Position numbers and translations under genes: made by a program
The notes under the pieces: model-generated
Told to the model about the DNA's origin: nothing
The model's database searches: none
The model's input: the letters and a program-made list of their open reading frames with translations, nothing else
Shown: positions 53,367 to 63,543 of the stretch, in pieces
Position numbering within the stretch: the first letter of the stretch is position 1
How the letters are laid out: each line of letters begins with the position of its first letter
Source of the DNA: Cognatiyoonia koreensis
GTDB lineage: Bacteria > Pseudomonadota > Alphaproteobacteria > Rhodobacterales > Rhodobacteraceae
DNA: 64,000 bases
Assembly: GCF_900109295.1 (NCBI RefSeq)
Contig: NZ_FOIZ01000001.1
Span: 1 to 64,000, forward strand
Direction: 5' to 3'

Positions 53367-54164
53367 TTACTGCTGCACCTGCAAAGATACAATCATGGTC
53401 TCGTCACCGCTGCCCATGCGCAACCCCGAAATCGGAGCGGCGTCCTGCGCGTCACGCCCGACAGCAAGGCGGACATAGCGTTCGTCCGGGCTGATCCCGT
53501 TCGAAATGTCAAAACCCACCCACCCGAGGTCGGGCACATGCGCTTCGACCCAAGCGTGGCTGGCATCCTGATCGACGCGGTCGGTCATATGCAGGTACCC
53601 GCTGACATAGCGCGCGGCGATTCCCGCATGACGGGCAGCGGCCAGAAAGATGTGGCTGTGGTCCTGGCAAACACCCCATTGCAGGGTCATCGCCTCTTCT
53701 GCGGAAGTGCCTGCGTGTGTTTGGCCCGCCTGATAGGGCACGGCTTCCAGAATGGCGGCAGAGAGGGCGTGCAGCACTTCAGTCGTGACGGGATCGACCG
53801 CCGCGATTTTGGCCAGCGGCGCAATCAGCGGTCCGGCTGTCGTCAGTGGCGTTTCTTGTGTAAAGTGCCAAAGCGGGGCGCGACCATAGACCATGCCCAA
53901 AACGCCGGCGCGATCCTTCACTTCGACTTCTCCTGTCGCCGTGATCGTCATTTCCTGCGTGTCAATGTCGGCGCTGACCAGATCGACATGATTGCCATAG
54001 TGATCGCGGTAACTTGTTTCGATCCGGCCACCATCAATTGATAGGTCCCAACGGATCACCTCTTGCAGCGGGTTGGATTGCGGCCGTAAGCGCACCTTTT
54101 GCAGGGCATAGCTGACCGGCTGGTCATAGGTGTAGCGCGTGGTGTGGGTTATCGACAGGGGCAT
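53367..54164 (-). CDS. Transglutaminase-like cysteine protease family protein
   Basis: A 265-residue protein with the N-terminal bacterial transglutaminase-like domain (TTRYTYDQPVSYALQKVRLR) and the catalytic triad: Cys in WGVCQDHSHIF, His in ASHAWVEAHVPDLGW, and the Asp in VGFDISNG. It probably forms or breaks amide bonds as a partner of Anbu. Its start touches the alpha-E gene. Confidence 0.94.
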   Translation of the reverse strand: MPLSITHTTRYTYDQPVSYALQKVRLRPQSNPLQEVIRWDLSIDGGRIETSYRDHYGNHVDLVSADIDTQEMTITATGEVEVKDRAGVLGMVYGRAPLWHFTQETPLTTAGPLIAPLAKIAAVDPVTTEVLHALSAAILEAVPYQAGQTHAGTSAEEAMTLQWGVCQDHSHIFLAAARHAGIAARYVSGYLHMTDRVDQDASHAWVEAHVPDLGWVGFDISNGISPDERYVRLAVGRDAQDAAPISGLRMGSGDETMIVSLQVQQ

Positions 54165-55105
54165 CAGTAATTGAACCTGTATTCTTGCTCGATCTGCTGG
54201 CCCAGCATGGCAGCAGCCGAAAGGGCAGATCCAAGGAATTCGTGCAACCCTTCCTCGAAAATCGAGTTGATATCGCGATCTTTCAGGCGTGCATCGAAGG
54301 ACTTCGCCAGTTGCAGGCTTGCGCTGTCCTCGCCATACTCATCCGCCAGATAGGTCAGGTTCTCGACAAGCTGGCTGGTGCAGAACGCAAGAGAGCGCGG
54401 CATGCGCCGGTCAAGGATCAGAAAGTCGGCGATATTGGCCGCGTTATATTCGCCATCGACTGCCCAGCGGAATGACCGGTGGGCCGAGACAGACCGCAAG
54501 ACCATTTCCCACTGAACGTTGTCCATCCGGCTTCCGACAAAGGATGGAGCGGGCAGCAACGCGTGATATTTCACGTCGATGATCCGTGCCGTATTATCGG
54601 CCCGTTCCATAAAAGTACCAAGACGGCAGAAGTCATAGATATCGTTGCGCAGCATCGTGCCATGCAATGCGCCGCGTACCAGTGCGGATTGCTGGCGGAT
54701 CGTGTTGAGCACATCTGGCAATTCGGCTTCGGGCACTGGATCGCGCAGGATTTCGTCCAGCATCATCCAGGTTTCGTTGACTGCGGCCCAGACCTCGGTT
54801 GTCAGCGCCGTGCGGGTCAGGCGCGCATTGTCGCGGGCCGTCTTGATGACGGACCGCACAGCGCTTGGATTGTCGGGATCACGCAGCAGGAAATCCGTTA
54901 CGCGGGCGCTGTCAAAGCCTTGATGCTTTGATTCATAACTTTGCTGCTGTGCGGCAGTCACAATAACGGATTGCCATTCTGACTCGGGATCGCTGGACCG
55001 CGTCAGTGCAATCCGGAAACCTGCTTCGATCAGCCGGGCGGTGTTTTCCGCGCGCTCCAACCCGCGAAACATCCAGTAAAGTCCACCTGCCGTTTTTCCA
55101 AGCAT
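54164..55105 (-). CDS. Alpha-E domain protein
   Basis: A 313-residue all-alpha protein of the alpha-E family (begins MLGKTAGGLYWMFRGLERAE; contains CRLGTFMERADNTARIIDVK). It has no known activity and always occurs with the ATP-grasp and transglutaminase genes. It may be an adaptor for the ligase. Confidence 0.94.
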   Translation of the reverse strand: MLGKTAGGLYWMFRGLERAENTARLIEAGFRIALTRSSDPESEWQSVIVTAAQQQSYESKHQGFDSARVTDFLLRDPDNPSAVRSVIKTARDNARLTRTALTTEVWAAVNETWMMLDEILRDPVPEAELPDVLNTIRQQSALVRGALHGTMLRNDIYDFCRLGTFMERADNTARIIDVKYHALLPAPSFVGSRMDNVQWEMVLRSVSAHRSFRWAVDGEYNAANIADFLILDRRMPRSLAFCTSQLVENLTYLADEYGEDSASLQLAKSFDARLKDRDINSIFEEGLHEFLGSALSAAAMLGQQIEQEYRFNY

Positions 55106-55106
55106 C

Positions 55107-56534
55107 TCAGTCCTCCAGCACCCAAGTGTCCTTGGTGCCGCCCCCTTGGGAAGAGTTCACCACAAGGCTGCCTTCGGTCAGGGCCACACGGGTCAGTCCG
55201 CCCGGCGCGATGTTCACACCTTGTGGTGAGACAAGTGCGAAAGGGCGCAAATCGACATGGCGTGGTGCAAGACCGCTTTCAGTGAAAATCGGCACGGTGG
55301 ACAGGGACAGGGTCGGTTGTGCGATGTAGTTGGCGGGTCTGGCTTTCAGCTTGTCGGCAAAGTCGGCGAGTTCAGCCTTGCTGGCCGCAGGTCCGACCAG
55401 CATGCCATAACCGCCCGATCCATGGACTTCCTTGACGACCAACTGCGAAAGATTGTCGAGCACATATTGCAGGCTGTCTGCTTCTGAACAGCGAAAGGTT
55501 TCGACGTTTTTCAGGATCGCTTTCTCGCCGGTATAGAATTCGACGATATCGGGCATGTAGCTATAGATCGCCTTATCATCCGCAACGCCGGTTCCGGGAG
55601 CATTTGCAATTGTGATATTGCCCGCGCGATAGACATCCATAATTCCGGGGACACCAAGCATGGAGTTGGGATTGAACGTCAGTGGATCAAGGAAATCGTC
55701 ATCGACCCGGCGATAGATCACATCGATCGTTTTGTAACCGCGCGTCGTGCGCATTGCGATATGCCCGTCAATAACGCGCAGATCGTGTCCTTCGACCAGT
55801 TCAACGCCCATCTGATCTGCCAGAAAGCTGTGTTCATAGTACGCCGAGTTATGAATGCCGGGTGTCAGCACGACGACGCAAGGGCGCGACCCGTCGAAGT
55901 TCGGCGGTGCCGATGCTTCGAGCGACTCGCGCAGGTTCTTGGGATAGTCGCTGACTCGCTGCACCTTGATCTTGCTGAACAGCTCGGGAAACATCTGGAG
56001 CATCGTTTCGCGGTTTTCGAGCATATAGCTGACACCGGACGGCGTGCGCGCATTGTCTTCAAGTACAAAGAAATCATCTTCGCCCGTGCGGACGATATCG
56101 GTACCCACGATATGCGTGTAGACGCTGCCGGGTGGGGTGAAATCCATCATCTGCGGCAGGAACGCATCGTTCTTTGCGATTAGATCAATCGGAACAATAC
56201 CCGCTTTCAGAATTTCCTGACGGTTGTAGATGTCATGCAGGAATGCGTTGATTGCCCGCACGCGCTGATCCACCCCTTTTGACAGTTTCGACCACTCTGC
56301 CGCCGACAGGATACGGGGCACGAGGTCGAAGGGAATCAACCGTTCTTCGCCATCTGACTGACCGTAGACATTGAAGGTAATGCCGGAGCGGCGAAAGAAA
56401 GCTTCTGCTGCGCGGGCCTTTTGGGCCAGCCGCGCGGTGTCTTGATCCACAATCCAGCTGTTATAGGTGGCATAAGGAGAACGGACGCCGTCATCCGCTG
56501 ACATTTCACTGAAATGATGATGTTTTTTGCCCAT
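55107..56534 (-). CDS. Circularly permuted type 2 ATP-grasp protein
   Basis: A 475-residue protein with the circularly permuted ATP-grasp domain: RRSGITFNVYGQSDGEERLI, ARTPSGVSYMLENRE, YRRVDDDFLDPL, KEVHGSGGYGMLVGP. It is expected to form a peptide-like bond using ATP. It is the first gene of the Anbu operon, and the histidine-rich start (MGKKHHHF) is natural. Confidence 0.94.
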   Translation of the reverse strand: MGKKHHHFSEMSADDGVRSPYATYNSWIVDQDTARLAQKARAAEAFFRRSGITFNVYGQSDGEERLIPFDLVPRILSAAEWSKLSKGVDQRVRAINAFLHDIYNRQEILKAGIVPIDLIAKNDAFLPQMMDFTPPGSVYTHIVGTDIVRTGEDDFFVLEDNARTPSGVSYMLENRETMLQMFPELFSKIKVQRVSDYPKNLRESLEASAPPNFDGSRPCVVVLTPGIHNSAYYEHSFLADQMGVELVEGHDLRVIDGHIAMRTTRGYKTIDVIYRRVDDDFLDPLTFNPNSMLGVPGIMDVYRAGNITIANAPGTGVADDKAIYSYMPDIVEFYTGEKAILKNVETFRCSEADSLQYVLDNLSQLVVKEVHGSGGYGMLVGPAASKAELADFADKLKARPANYIAQPTLSLSTVPIFTESGLAPRHVDLRPFALVSPQGVNIAPGGLTRVALTEGSLVVNSSQGGGTKDTWVLED

Positions 56535-56576
56535 AAACCAAGAAATTACAGAATGGTTAGGAATCTACAAGCGCGG

Positions 56577-57518
56577 TTATTGCGCGCGGTCGCCGGCCTT
56601 GTTGTGGTATTTGTCTTCGCGGCGGTCACCGAACAGTTGGCGGCCCTCAAGATGCGCGCGCTGAGCATTGTAAAACGCCCGCAGGAAAAGCCGAGCGCGG
56701 TTTGACTGGATTGGCGCAGTGAAACCGATCTTGCGGGCGATGGTGCGCGTGACATCCTTGTCCCTGTCGATCGCCATCTGATTTGTCGAGCGATCGCGCA
56801 GGATGTCTTCCAGGAACTGCAATTCGAATTTGCCGTAGTGTTCCAGATGCGATGGTTCAAAGACAAACTCGTCATCACCGGTGGGCGCAGCCTCTGTCAG
56901 TTCTGTTGCCAGCAAGACCTTTGGTTGGCGCACAACGACCGTGCCCGCGATCATGTCGCCAATGCGTTGCTTGTCCTTGGAAAAGATCGGAATCGAAATT
57001 GTCACAAGCAGGAACAGGAACATAAAGAACTGGGTCCAGCCGCTTTCCGTTCCAATACCGAACACCAGCCCGATCGGAGTGAAAACCTCGGCTTCTTTCA
57101 TCAGGTTGCGCACAACCACTTGATGCGGTTCGAGGCGGCGACCGTTCAGGGAAATCACCCGCAGGTTTACCCATTTCTTGCCCAGCGTCCGCCCGTTCCA
57201 GACCAATTCCGTCAAAATGTAGTACGGAATGCGCAGCAGAAAGCTAAGCAGCGCAAAGAACGCCATTGCGGTTTCCCACGACATATTCGCGTTCAGAAAC
57301 ACGATGAGGATGGTGACGAACAGGATGCCATAGGTAATCAGCAAATCGAGCATTTGCGCACCCACACGGGCACCGAAATCCGCGCGGCCAAACCCGATCG
57401 GCACACCTTCCGGCGGTGTGATCAGCAAGGTCTGCTTTTCCTGCTGTTTTTGATATATCTGGTTGTAATCAGACGCCGTCTTTTGCGCCTGATTCCGGCG
57501 GGTTGGTTTGCGGCTCAT
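56577..57518 (-). CDS. RDD family membrane protein
   Basis: A 313-residue protein. The RDD domain (FGRADFGARVGAQMLDLLIT, TLGKKWVNLRVI) has about three transmembrane segments and is followed by a cytoplasmic C-terminal region of about 110 residues. RDD proteins include ion antiporters, but most are uncharacterised. The start at 57518 overlaps the SpoIIM-type gene by four bases. Confidence 0.9.
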   Translation of the reverse strand: MSRKPTRRNQAQKTASDYNQIYQKQQEKQTLLITPPEGVPIGFGRADFGARVGAQMLDLLITYGILFVTILIVFLNANMSWETAMAFFALLSFLLRIPYYILTELVWNGRTLGKKWVNLRVISLNGRRLEPHQVVVRNLMKEAEVFTPIGLVFGIGTESGWTQFFMFLFLLVTISIPIFSKDKQRIGDMIAGTVVVRQPKVLLATELTEAAPTGDDEFVFEPSHLEHYGKFELQFLEDILRDRSTNQMAIDRDKDVTRTIARKIGFTAPIQSNRARLFLRAFYNAQRAHLEGRQLFGDRREDKYHNKAGDRAQ

Positions 57519-58537
57519 GCGGTGCGGTCCTCTCCCCGGCCGGCCAGCGTCAACCACAGCACCCACAATGCGCCGATGCCCCAGCCGATGATAAGGCGCA
57601 GTTCGGCGGATTGCACGGTCTGGCGGAAAAAGCCTTCGAGAATACCAGCCACAAACAACATGCAGCCTGCAAGGATCAGCAGTTTAGTCGCATCGCGCCC
57701 ACGTACGCGCAATGCATCGCGCCGGGTCATCTGGCCCGGCATAAGCACCGCCATCCCCAATTGCACCCCACCTGCACAGGCAATGCAGATCGCTGAAATT
57801 TCAGTCACACCGTGGATCGACAGCCACGCGATGATGTCATAGCCAAGCCCCGCTTCGACGAAAAGGCCGATGAAGGCACCAAGCACGGTGCCATTGTAGA
57901 ATGTCAGCAGGAACGATGGGGCCATACAGAAGGCACCCAGCGAAAAGACAAGGATCGCCACCTGTGTGTTGTGCGAAAAGAGATAGGCGGCAAACGCCCC
58001 AAGCGAGTTCATGAAGCTTTGGTCGTCATCATAGATGGTTCCGCGCAGGTATTCGACGCTTGCGCCGGGTGTGCGGCCATCTGCAAGGCCGCCGGGAACG
58101 AATGTGTAGAACCAGCTGCTGTCCTGCATATATAGGAAGTAGCCAAGCAAGCCGCCCATGATCATCAGGCCAAAGCCGATCACCATCGCGGGCAACGTGC
58201 GCCGTGCGGCCTGGGGGATGCCTTTGGTGAAAAGCTTTACGACCAGGTCCTTGACGCCTTCTTGCGGTGCATAGACAACCAGATAGGCGCGGGCCGAAAG
58301 GCTTTCGAGATAACCGATCAAAGCACGATCAAGCGAGATTTCACGCGCCACGGACAGTGAATTGACCGTTTGACGATAAAGAGCTGCCAGATCGCGTGCC
58401 TCGTCAAAAGACAGGCTTGCCATGCCGCTGCCTTCCACACGTTTGATGAGATTTTCCAGCGCCTTCCAGCTTGCTTCGCGTTCCTTGCGGAACCGGACAG
58501 AGCGGAGGTCGGATGTGTTGATTTCACCTTGGGTCAT
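57515..58537 (-). CDS. Stage II sporulation protein M (DUF95/SpoIIM) family
   Basis: A 340-residue membrane protein with about six transmembrane segments in the C-terminal two thirds and a cytoplasmic N-terminal helical part (REASWKALENLIKRVEGSG). SpoIIM-like proteins outside sporulating bacteria accompany MoxR/DUF58 genes and are of unknown function. It is coupled to both neighbours. Confidence 0.92.
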   Translation of the reverse strand: MTQGEINTSDLRSVRFRKEREASWKALENLIKRVEGSGMASLSFDEARDLAALYRQTVNSLSVAREISLDRALIGYLESLSARAYLVVYAPQEGVKDLVVKLFTKGIPQAARRTLPAMVIGFGLMIMGGLLGYFLYMQDSSWFYTFVPGGLADGRTPGASVEYLRGTIYDDDQSFMNSLGAFAAYLFSHNTQVAILVFSLGAFCMAPSFLLTFYNGTVLGAFIGLFVEAGLGYDIIAWLSIHGVTEISAICIACAGGVQLGMAVLMPGQMTRRDALRVRGRDATKLLILAGCMLFVAGILEGFFRQTVQSAELRLIIGWGIGALWVLWLTLAGRGEDRTA

Positions 58538-59844
58538 ATCATCTCTCGCGCTTTGATATCGAGGTAGGCGGACACCAGTTCAGGCGTCAGTTTATCGGGT
58601 GCAATGTCCAGACAGACAACGCCAAGGCGCTGGAGTTCGTCCAGAACAAGCTCGCGTTCCTTTGAAATCTGGGATGCGCTGATGGCCTCGGCGACCTTCG
58701 ACAGGGTCGGGTCTTCGGGGTTGGTGATCCGATCCAATGCGGGATCACGCATCGCCACGAAGATCAGCAGGTGATGGCGGCTCAGCACAGCCATGTTTTC
58801 CACCAGAAGTTCGGCAGTCGTGCTATCCACGAAATCTGAAAACACGACGATCATCGACCGCCGGTTCAAAAGCCCGTTCAAGTGCGCAAGCGCCAAAGTG
58901 TGATTGGTTTCCACGCTGGAGTATTTCAAGGCGGCAGCTTCGAACCGGAAGCGGTTGAACGCCACGCGACCGGGTGAGGGCGGAATGAATTGTCTTGGGC
59001 GGCTGTCAAAAGCGAAAAACCCGACCTGATCACCGCCTAGCCCGGCGGCCCAAGTTGTCGCAAGTGCGGCGTTGATACCGCGGTCGATCTTCGGCAGACC
59101 CTCGATCTCTTCGCGCATCAGATAGCCGTTGTCGATGCACATGATGATCTGGTGGTTTTGTTCGGCGTGCGTTTCGCGCGCGACAAGCCCGCCGTGCCGG
59201 GCAGAGCGTTTCCAGTCGATCATGCGCGGGTCCATACCCGTCGTGAACTCACGCAGTTGGTGGAATTCAGACCCTTCACCACGCATCTGTGTTGATTTGA
59301 TCCCGTAAAGCTCTGCTTGCACCTGCGTCGTGATTTCGCCTGACAAGACAGGCTGGATATTCGGAATTCCCTTGATGTCCGCGTCCAACGGCTTGCGCGA
59401 TACGATCTCGAACAGGCGGAAACGCGACGGCCAGAACAGCCAGATTTGCTTGAACTTGAACTCTCCCCGTTTGGTACAAGTCAATTCGACTGGTACGTCG
59501 ACACCGATCTGCAAAGTCAGATCGGGCCAGAAGAACGGGCCAACAACGATTTCTGAGTCATGGTCAAAGCGCATGTCGATGCCAGCGGGAAGGTTGCCCG
59601 ATTTCGATGTCAGCTTCACTTTTTGCTTGTATTTTTCTCCGACGAACATCTGTTCGGGCGGCATAAAATCAACGCTGATGCTGCGCCCGGTCCGGGTCAG
59701 GATCAGATCGCACAGCGCGACGAAGGCCAACACCGCCCAGCCTGCCTGTACCAATGGCGCACCGGCATCCGACGTCATTGCAATGACGCAGGTGACCAGC
59801 AACAATCCAATGGCCAGTGTCAGAAGAAGCGGGGACGGACGCAT
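58534..59844 (-). CDS. DUF58 domain protein
   Basis: A 436-residue protein with two N-terminal transmembrane segments and a DUF58/vWA-like domain (GEGSEFHQLREFTTGMDPRM, IDWKRSARHGGLVARETHAE). DUF58 proteins are partners of MoxR AAA ATPases and may act as metal-binding adaptors. It overlaps the MoxR stop by one base and the SpoIIM-type gene by four. Confidence 0.93.
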   Translation of the reverse strand: MRPSPLLLTLAIGLLLVTCVIAMTSDAGAPLVQAGWAVLAFVALCDLILTRTGRSISVDFMPPEQMFVGEKYKQKVKLTSKSGNLPAGIDMRFDHDSEIVVGPFFWPDLTLQIGVDVPVELTCTKRGEFKFKQIWLFWPSRFRLFEIVSRKPLDADIKGIPNIQPVLSGEITTQVQAELYGIKSTQMRGEGSEFHQLREFTTGMDPRMIDWKRSARHGGLVARETHAEQNHQIIMCIDNGYLMREEIEGLPKIDRGINAALATTWAAGLGGDQVGFFAFDSRPRQFIPPSPGRVAFNRFRFEAAALKYSSVETNHTLALAHLNGLLNRRSMIVVFSDFVDSTTAELLVENMAVLSRHHLLIFVAMRDPALDRITNPEDPTLSKVAEAISASQISKERELVLDELQRLGVVCLDIAPDKLTPELVSAYLDIKAREMI

Positions 59845-60800
59845 TATCGTGGCGCGTCGATGCGATTGACGATGTTACCCAGAACGTCCTCTGGCGTGCG
59901 GCCTTCGATTTCCGCGGTTGGCCCCAGAACGATGCGGTGGCGCATGGCCGGAATGATCAGGGCCTGCACATCATCGGGGATCGCGTAATCACGCCCGTCA
60001 ATTGCTGCCCGTGCGCGGACGGCACTGGCAAGTGCGTCTGCCGCGCGGGTCGAGGCACCATGCCGGATTTCGGCGTCGTTGCGGGTCGCCCGGATCAGAT
60101 CGACGATATAATTCAGGATCGTATCGTCCAGACGAATACTGTCGATCAGTGCACGCCCAGCGGCCAGTTTGTCACCAGAAATGGTTTGCTGAATCTGATC
60201 GTGACTGTCATCGGCTCCGACAGGCTTGTTGCGGTTGCGCGAAAGGATTTCCAACTCGGCATCCCGATCAGGGAAGTCGACCACCAGTTTGAACAAAAAG
60301 CGGTCAAGCTGGGCTTCGGGCAAGGGGTAAGTGCCTTGCTGTTCGATCGGGTTTTGCGTTGCAATAACGAAGAAGTTCTCGCCCAGCGTGTGCGTCTCAC
60401 CGTCGATCGTTACTTGCCGTTCGTTCATCGCCTGCAGCAAGGACGATTGTGTCTTGGGTGGCGCGCGGTTGATTTCGTCAGCCAGCAGGATGTCGGTAAA
60501 GACCGGACCCTTCGTCAGTTTGAATTCGCCTGACTGGAAATTGAAGATATTCGCGCCCAGAACGTCGCCCGGCATCAAGTCTGGCGTAAATTGGATGCGT
60601 CCGAAGTTCAGATCCATCGTTTTGGAAATGGTCTTGGCTAGCAGGGTCTTGGCGGTGCCTGGCGGACCTTCCAGCAGGACATGGCCGCGCGCAAAGACAG
60701 AAACCATCATTGTTGTGACGATCTCGTCCTGGCCGTAGACGGCACTGCTAATCTCGGTACGGGTCGCGTCAACGAGTTCGCGAAATTCTTCCAAGTTCAT
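59844..60800 (-). CDS. MoxR family AAA ATPase
   Basis: A 318-residue AAA+ ATPase. Walker A is GPPGTAKT, Walker [16 protein letters not shown], sensor 1 [18 protein letters not shown], followed by a helical lid. MoxR proteins are chaperone-like ATPases that mature partner proteins. The second Met (60800) is preferred because GGAG lies eight bases upstream. It overlaps the end of the DUF4350 gene by about 30 bases. Confidence 0.95.
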   Translation of the reverse strand: MNLEEFRELVDATRTEISSAVYGQDEIVTTMMVSVFARGHVLLEGPPGTAKTLLAKTISKTMDLNFGRIQFTPDLMPGDVLGANIFNFQSGEFKLTKGPVFTDILLADEINRAPPKTQSSLLQAMNERQVTIDGETHTLGENFFVIATQNPIEQQGTYPLPEAQLDRFLFKLVVDFPDRDAELEILSRNRNKPVGADDSHDQIQQTISGDKLAAGRALIDSIRLDDTILNYIVDLIRATRNDAEIRHGASTRAADALASAVRARAAIDGRDYAIPDDVQALIIPAMRHRIVLGPTAEIEGRTPEDVLGNIVNRIDAPR

Positions 60801-62076
60801 CACTTATACTCCGGTAGGATAAATCGAATTGCTGCATGATCTTCGACAGTTCAGCGGGAGAGGTCTCGGCAGTTGTCGATATCATGCGATTGGTGGCGTC
60901 CATCAGATTGCCCGCGGATTTCGGGGCGATCTTTGTCAGACGGTTGAAGAGGGCTGCGCGATCTTTGCCAATATTCTTGCCATAAAGATCGCGGGAGAGG
61001 TCATTCAGCCTGTTATCAGCGTATTCCGCCAAAAGCGCGTGATCCTGTCCTGTCAGGCGCAATAGATAAGCCTTGGCCGCGATCGACGCTGTTTTTGACG
61101 CACCGATCTGGTCCTTGAATGCCTGAATAGGCGGGCCAAAGCGGACAAACCCGCGCCAGGCCGCGATCAGAAACACAGCCGCGACCGATAGCCAGATCAG
61201 TGTGAACGGATAGGTGAAGAAACGCGAAACATCCTCTGTCGAGCGCGGGCGCTGTTCGACGTCGCGCGTTTCCTGCCAGCTCAGAAGCAGATCGTCAGAT
61301 GTGTCGTAGTAGACGACCCCGTCGCCGCTTGCACGCAGGCGCTCCACCAGATCAAGCGCAAACGCGCTGTTTTGTCCAAGCGCCAGACCGTGATTGTTCA
61401 ACAAATCAGGGTCAGAGAGATAGACCTGATCCATTCCCGTTGGCCCTGTGCAGTTGATGACAAGGTCGCCTTCGGCCACCGTGACCAGCGGCGCGCAATT
61501 GCCCCGAACCTGTAGCGGATCAAACAGTTGTGGCCGGTAAAGTGTCACGCTGAATCCCGTGTCCGTGCGCGTCTCGAGAAATTTGACGTCAGGGCGGATC
61601 AGCTTCTGTTCTCCCAGTTCCAGCTGTGCCAGCAGGGTCGAAACTTCTTCCATAGGGATCAGAAGTTGCTTATCCGCAAGGCCCAGCATGATAGTGCCGG
61701 TTCGCCATTTCGGCAGCAGCACCAGCGTTTCCACATAGCTCAGCTTTTCGTCCAGGACGAAACCGGAAATGTCGCGCTGTGTTGACTGGCGCAACTGCTC
61801 TTGACGTGAAATGGCCGGGGCTTGGGTGCGCGTGATGTCGACATCGTAAAGCGGCAACAGCCGCAGATCGACATCCTGCTCGGAAAGCTGCACGCGGCGG
61901 TGCGCTTCGATAACCTGCACGTCGTTCGCCCGTAGCCAACTGACAAGGCCCTTCGTGCCGATTGCAGACCGGTCAAGCTGACTGCCGGGTGCCGCACTGC
62001 TGATCAGGTAGACCACAAGGATGATAAAGGCGGCGAGCCCGCCAAACAGAAAAATGGTGCCTTTGTTATCGCCCAT
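60769..62076 (-). CDS. DUF4350 domain membrane protein
   Basis: A 435-residue protein with an N-terminal transmembrane segment ([19 protein letters not shown]), a periplasmic DUF4350 domain ([20 protein letters not shown]) and a second transmembrane segment near residue 285. Such proteins accompany MoxR/DUF58 clusters. The Met at 62076 is chosen because GGAGG lies five bases upstream. Confidence 0.88.
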   Translation of the reverse strand: MGDNKGTIFLFGGLAAFIILVVYLISSAAPGSQLDRSAIGTKGLVSWLRANDVQVIEAHRRVQLSEQDVDLRLLPLYDVDITRTQAPAISRQEQLRQSTQRDISGFVLDEKLSYVETLVLLPKWRTGTIMLGLADKQLLIPMEEVSTLLAQLELGEQKLIRPDVKFLETRTDTGFSVTLYRPQLFDPLQVRGNCAPLVTVAEGDLVINCTGPTGMDQVYLSDPDLLNNHGLALGQNSAFALDLVERLRASGDGVVYYDTSDDLLLSWQETRDVEQRPRSTEDVSRFFTYPFTLIWLSVAAVFLIAAWRGFVRFGPPIQAFKDQIGASKTASIAAKAYLLRLTGQDHALLAEYADNRLNDLSRDLYGKNIGKDRAALFNRLTKIAPKSAGNLMDATNRMISTTAETSPAELSKIMQQFDLSYRSISDELGRISRTR

Positions 62077-62833
62077 TGCGGCCTCCTGCATTCAGGATGT
62101 CCGCACCGTCGTTCAGGGCGCTTTGGTAACTGTTGTCGTCGATGTCCCGCCCACCGTAGTGAACAAGTTCGGTCTGCATCAAAAGACGGCGAAGTTGCTG
62201 GAAGCGCGGCCAGTTCGTGGGCAAACGGCCAAGCGCCTCGCGCTCCGTGTCGGCGCGGCGGAAATGGGTGTCTGTTGCTTCTGCCGCCCGCAAGAGGCAA
62301 TAGCGTAGCAGCAGGATCAAAGCCTCGCGTCGGTCGCTCATCGCCTTGATCCGGCTTAGCAGGTCGCCTTCAGGAATGTCGTCAGGACGCAGCCCCCAGC
62401 TTTCGGTTGGTGTTTTCTTGCGACTGCCGTCCTTGGGTTCGCCGCGCATCAAGGTGCCACCGGCCCCGAATTTCAGGAATAGGAACAGCAGAACAACAAA
62501 GAACAACACCACAAAGAAGACGCCGAAACCGCTTCCGCCGAGCGGCAGGTAAATGCCGTCGCGTTCACGTACCGGCTCAGTCGGGCGTGCCGTATCGTTA
62601 TCGTCGAGCAGATTTCGGGTGGTTTCGTCGACATAATTCAGGTCGGCACGAATGCGGTCGCCCGCGATTGCGTCGCGGTAAGCGTCACCTTGGTCTACCG
62701 TCGGCGGGTCGATGTAGGAGATTGCGTTGTCCTGTGCCCGTGCAAGACTGGCCGCGCTAGAAAGCGCAATGAGCAGGGCAAAAAGGACGGGGAACTGACG
62801 CACCTGAAAGGTGCGCCAGAAGATCTGCGGCAT
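62066..62833 (-). CDS. DUF4129 domain membrane protein
   Basis: A 255-residue protein with a signal peptide (ALLIALSSAASLARAQD), a short periplasmic part, one transmembrane segment (GVFFVVLFFVVLLFLFLKFG) and a cytoplasmic DUF4129 domain (ILLLRYCLLRAAEATDTHFR). It is a regular member of MoxR/DUF58 operons. It overlaps the DUF4350 gene by 11 bases. Confidence 0.88.
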   Translation of the reverse strand: MPQIFWRTFQVRQFPVLFALLIALSSAASLARAQDNAISYIDPPTVDQGDAYRDAIAGDRIRADLNYVDETTRNLLDDNDTARPTEPVRERDGIYLPLGGSGFGVFFVVLFFVVLLFLFLKFGAGGTLMRGEPKDGSRKKTPTESWGLRPDDIPEGDLLSRIKAMSDRREALILLLRYCLLRAAEATDTHFRRADTEREALGRLPTNWPRFQQLRRLLMQTELVHYGGRDIDDNSYQSALNDGADILNAGGRNGR

Positions 62834-63298
62834 TTAGTTGAAAACGTCCGCATCGCTGGACCCAAGCGGGTCGGGGCCAAAGTTGTTTGGACCATCTGTG
62901 CCCTTGAGAATCGTGATCACAAGGATCGCGATGCTGGCAAGGAAACCAACAAATGGGATCAAGCCGGCGATAATGCCGCCAAGATACCACCAACCGGAAA
63001 GGTTGTAGTCGTGAAAGCGGCGTACCGTGACGGAAATCAGCGGCAGGATCATTCCCAGCATCACGATCAAGAAGATGATGCCGAAGATTCCAAGGCTCGC
63101 GGCCGCGCCGGGTGCAAGTTCGCCGTTTTGATCGAATGCCCCTGACAGGCCTCCGGTCAATGCCATCAGCAGGACAAGTCCAAGCACGATGAGCAGATAG
63201 AACAACTGGAACCACCAGTATTCAGACCGTGGAGCGCGTCCGGAGAACGTCGCGTATTTTTCCCGGAGGCACGTTCTGATTGATTCAGAGAAGGTCAT
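62834..63298 (-). CDS. DUF805 domain membrane protein
   Basis: A 154-residue protein with the DUF805 pattern: FSESIRTCLREKYATFSGRA and PRSEYWWFQLFYLL, then about four transmembrane segments with VRRFHDYNLSGWWYLGGII. Function unknown; members are often near envelope genes. It stands one base before the DUF4129 gene and probably opens the operon. Confidence 0.92.
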   Translation of the reverse strand: MTFSESIRTCLREKYATFSGRAPRSEYWWFQLFYLLIVLGLVLLMALTGGLSGAFDQNGELAPGAAASLGIFGIIFLIVMLGMILPLISVTVRRFHDYNLSGWWYLGGIIAGLIPFVGFLASIAILVITILKGTDGPNNFGPDPLGSSDADVFN

Positions 63299-63543
63299 TT
63301 CATTTTCCTATGTGATCGTAAAACAAGGTTAAGCGGTTAAGCTAAGATTAAATTATGTCACCGATTTGGCGCTGTTAAGGAATATCCGAAACGCGGGACG
63401 GTTGGAACGACATTCTGTGTGAACCATTGCAAAAATATCAACATTTAGCCGTTTTCACCACGATTTTCGAATTTTTTGGGCTATGCACCAATTCTTAGTA
63501 TTGACCGTGAAGTATGGCGCTCAGCTTGAGTTCCGGGACCTGA

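Noticed and set aside
56838..57842. 334-codon plus-strand ORF
   Set aside because: Entirely antisense to the RDD and SpoIIM-type genes, low-complexity composition, no domain.
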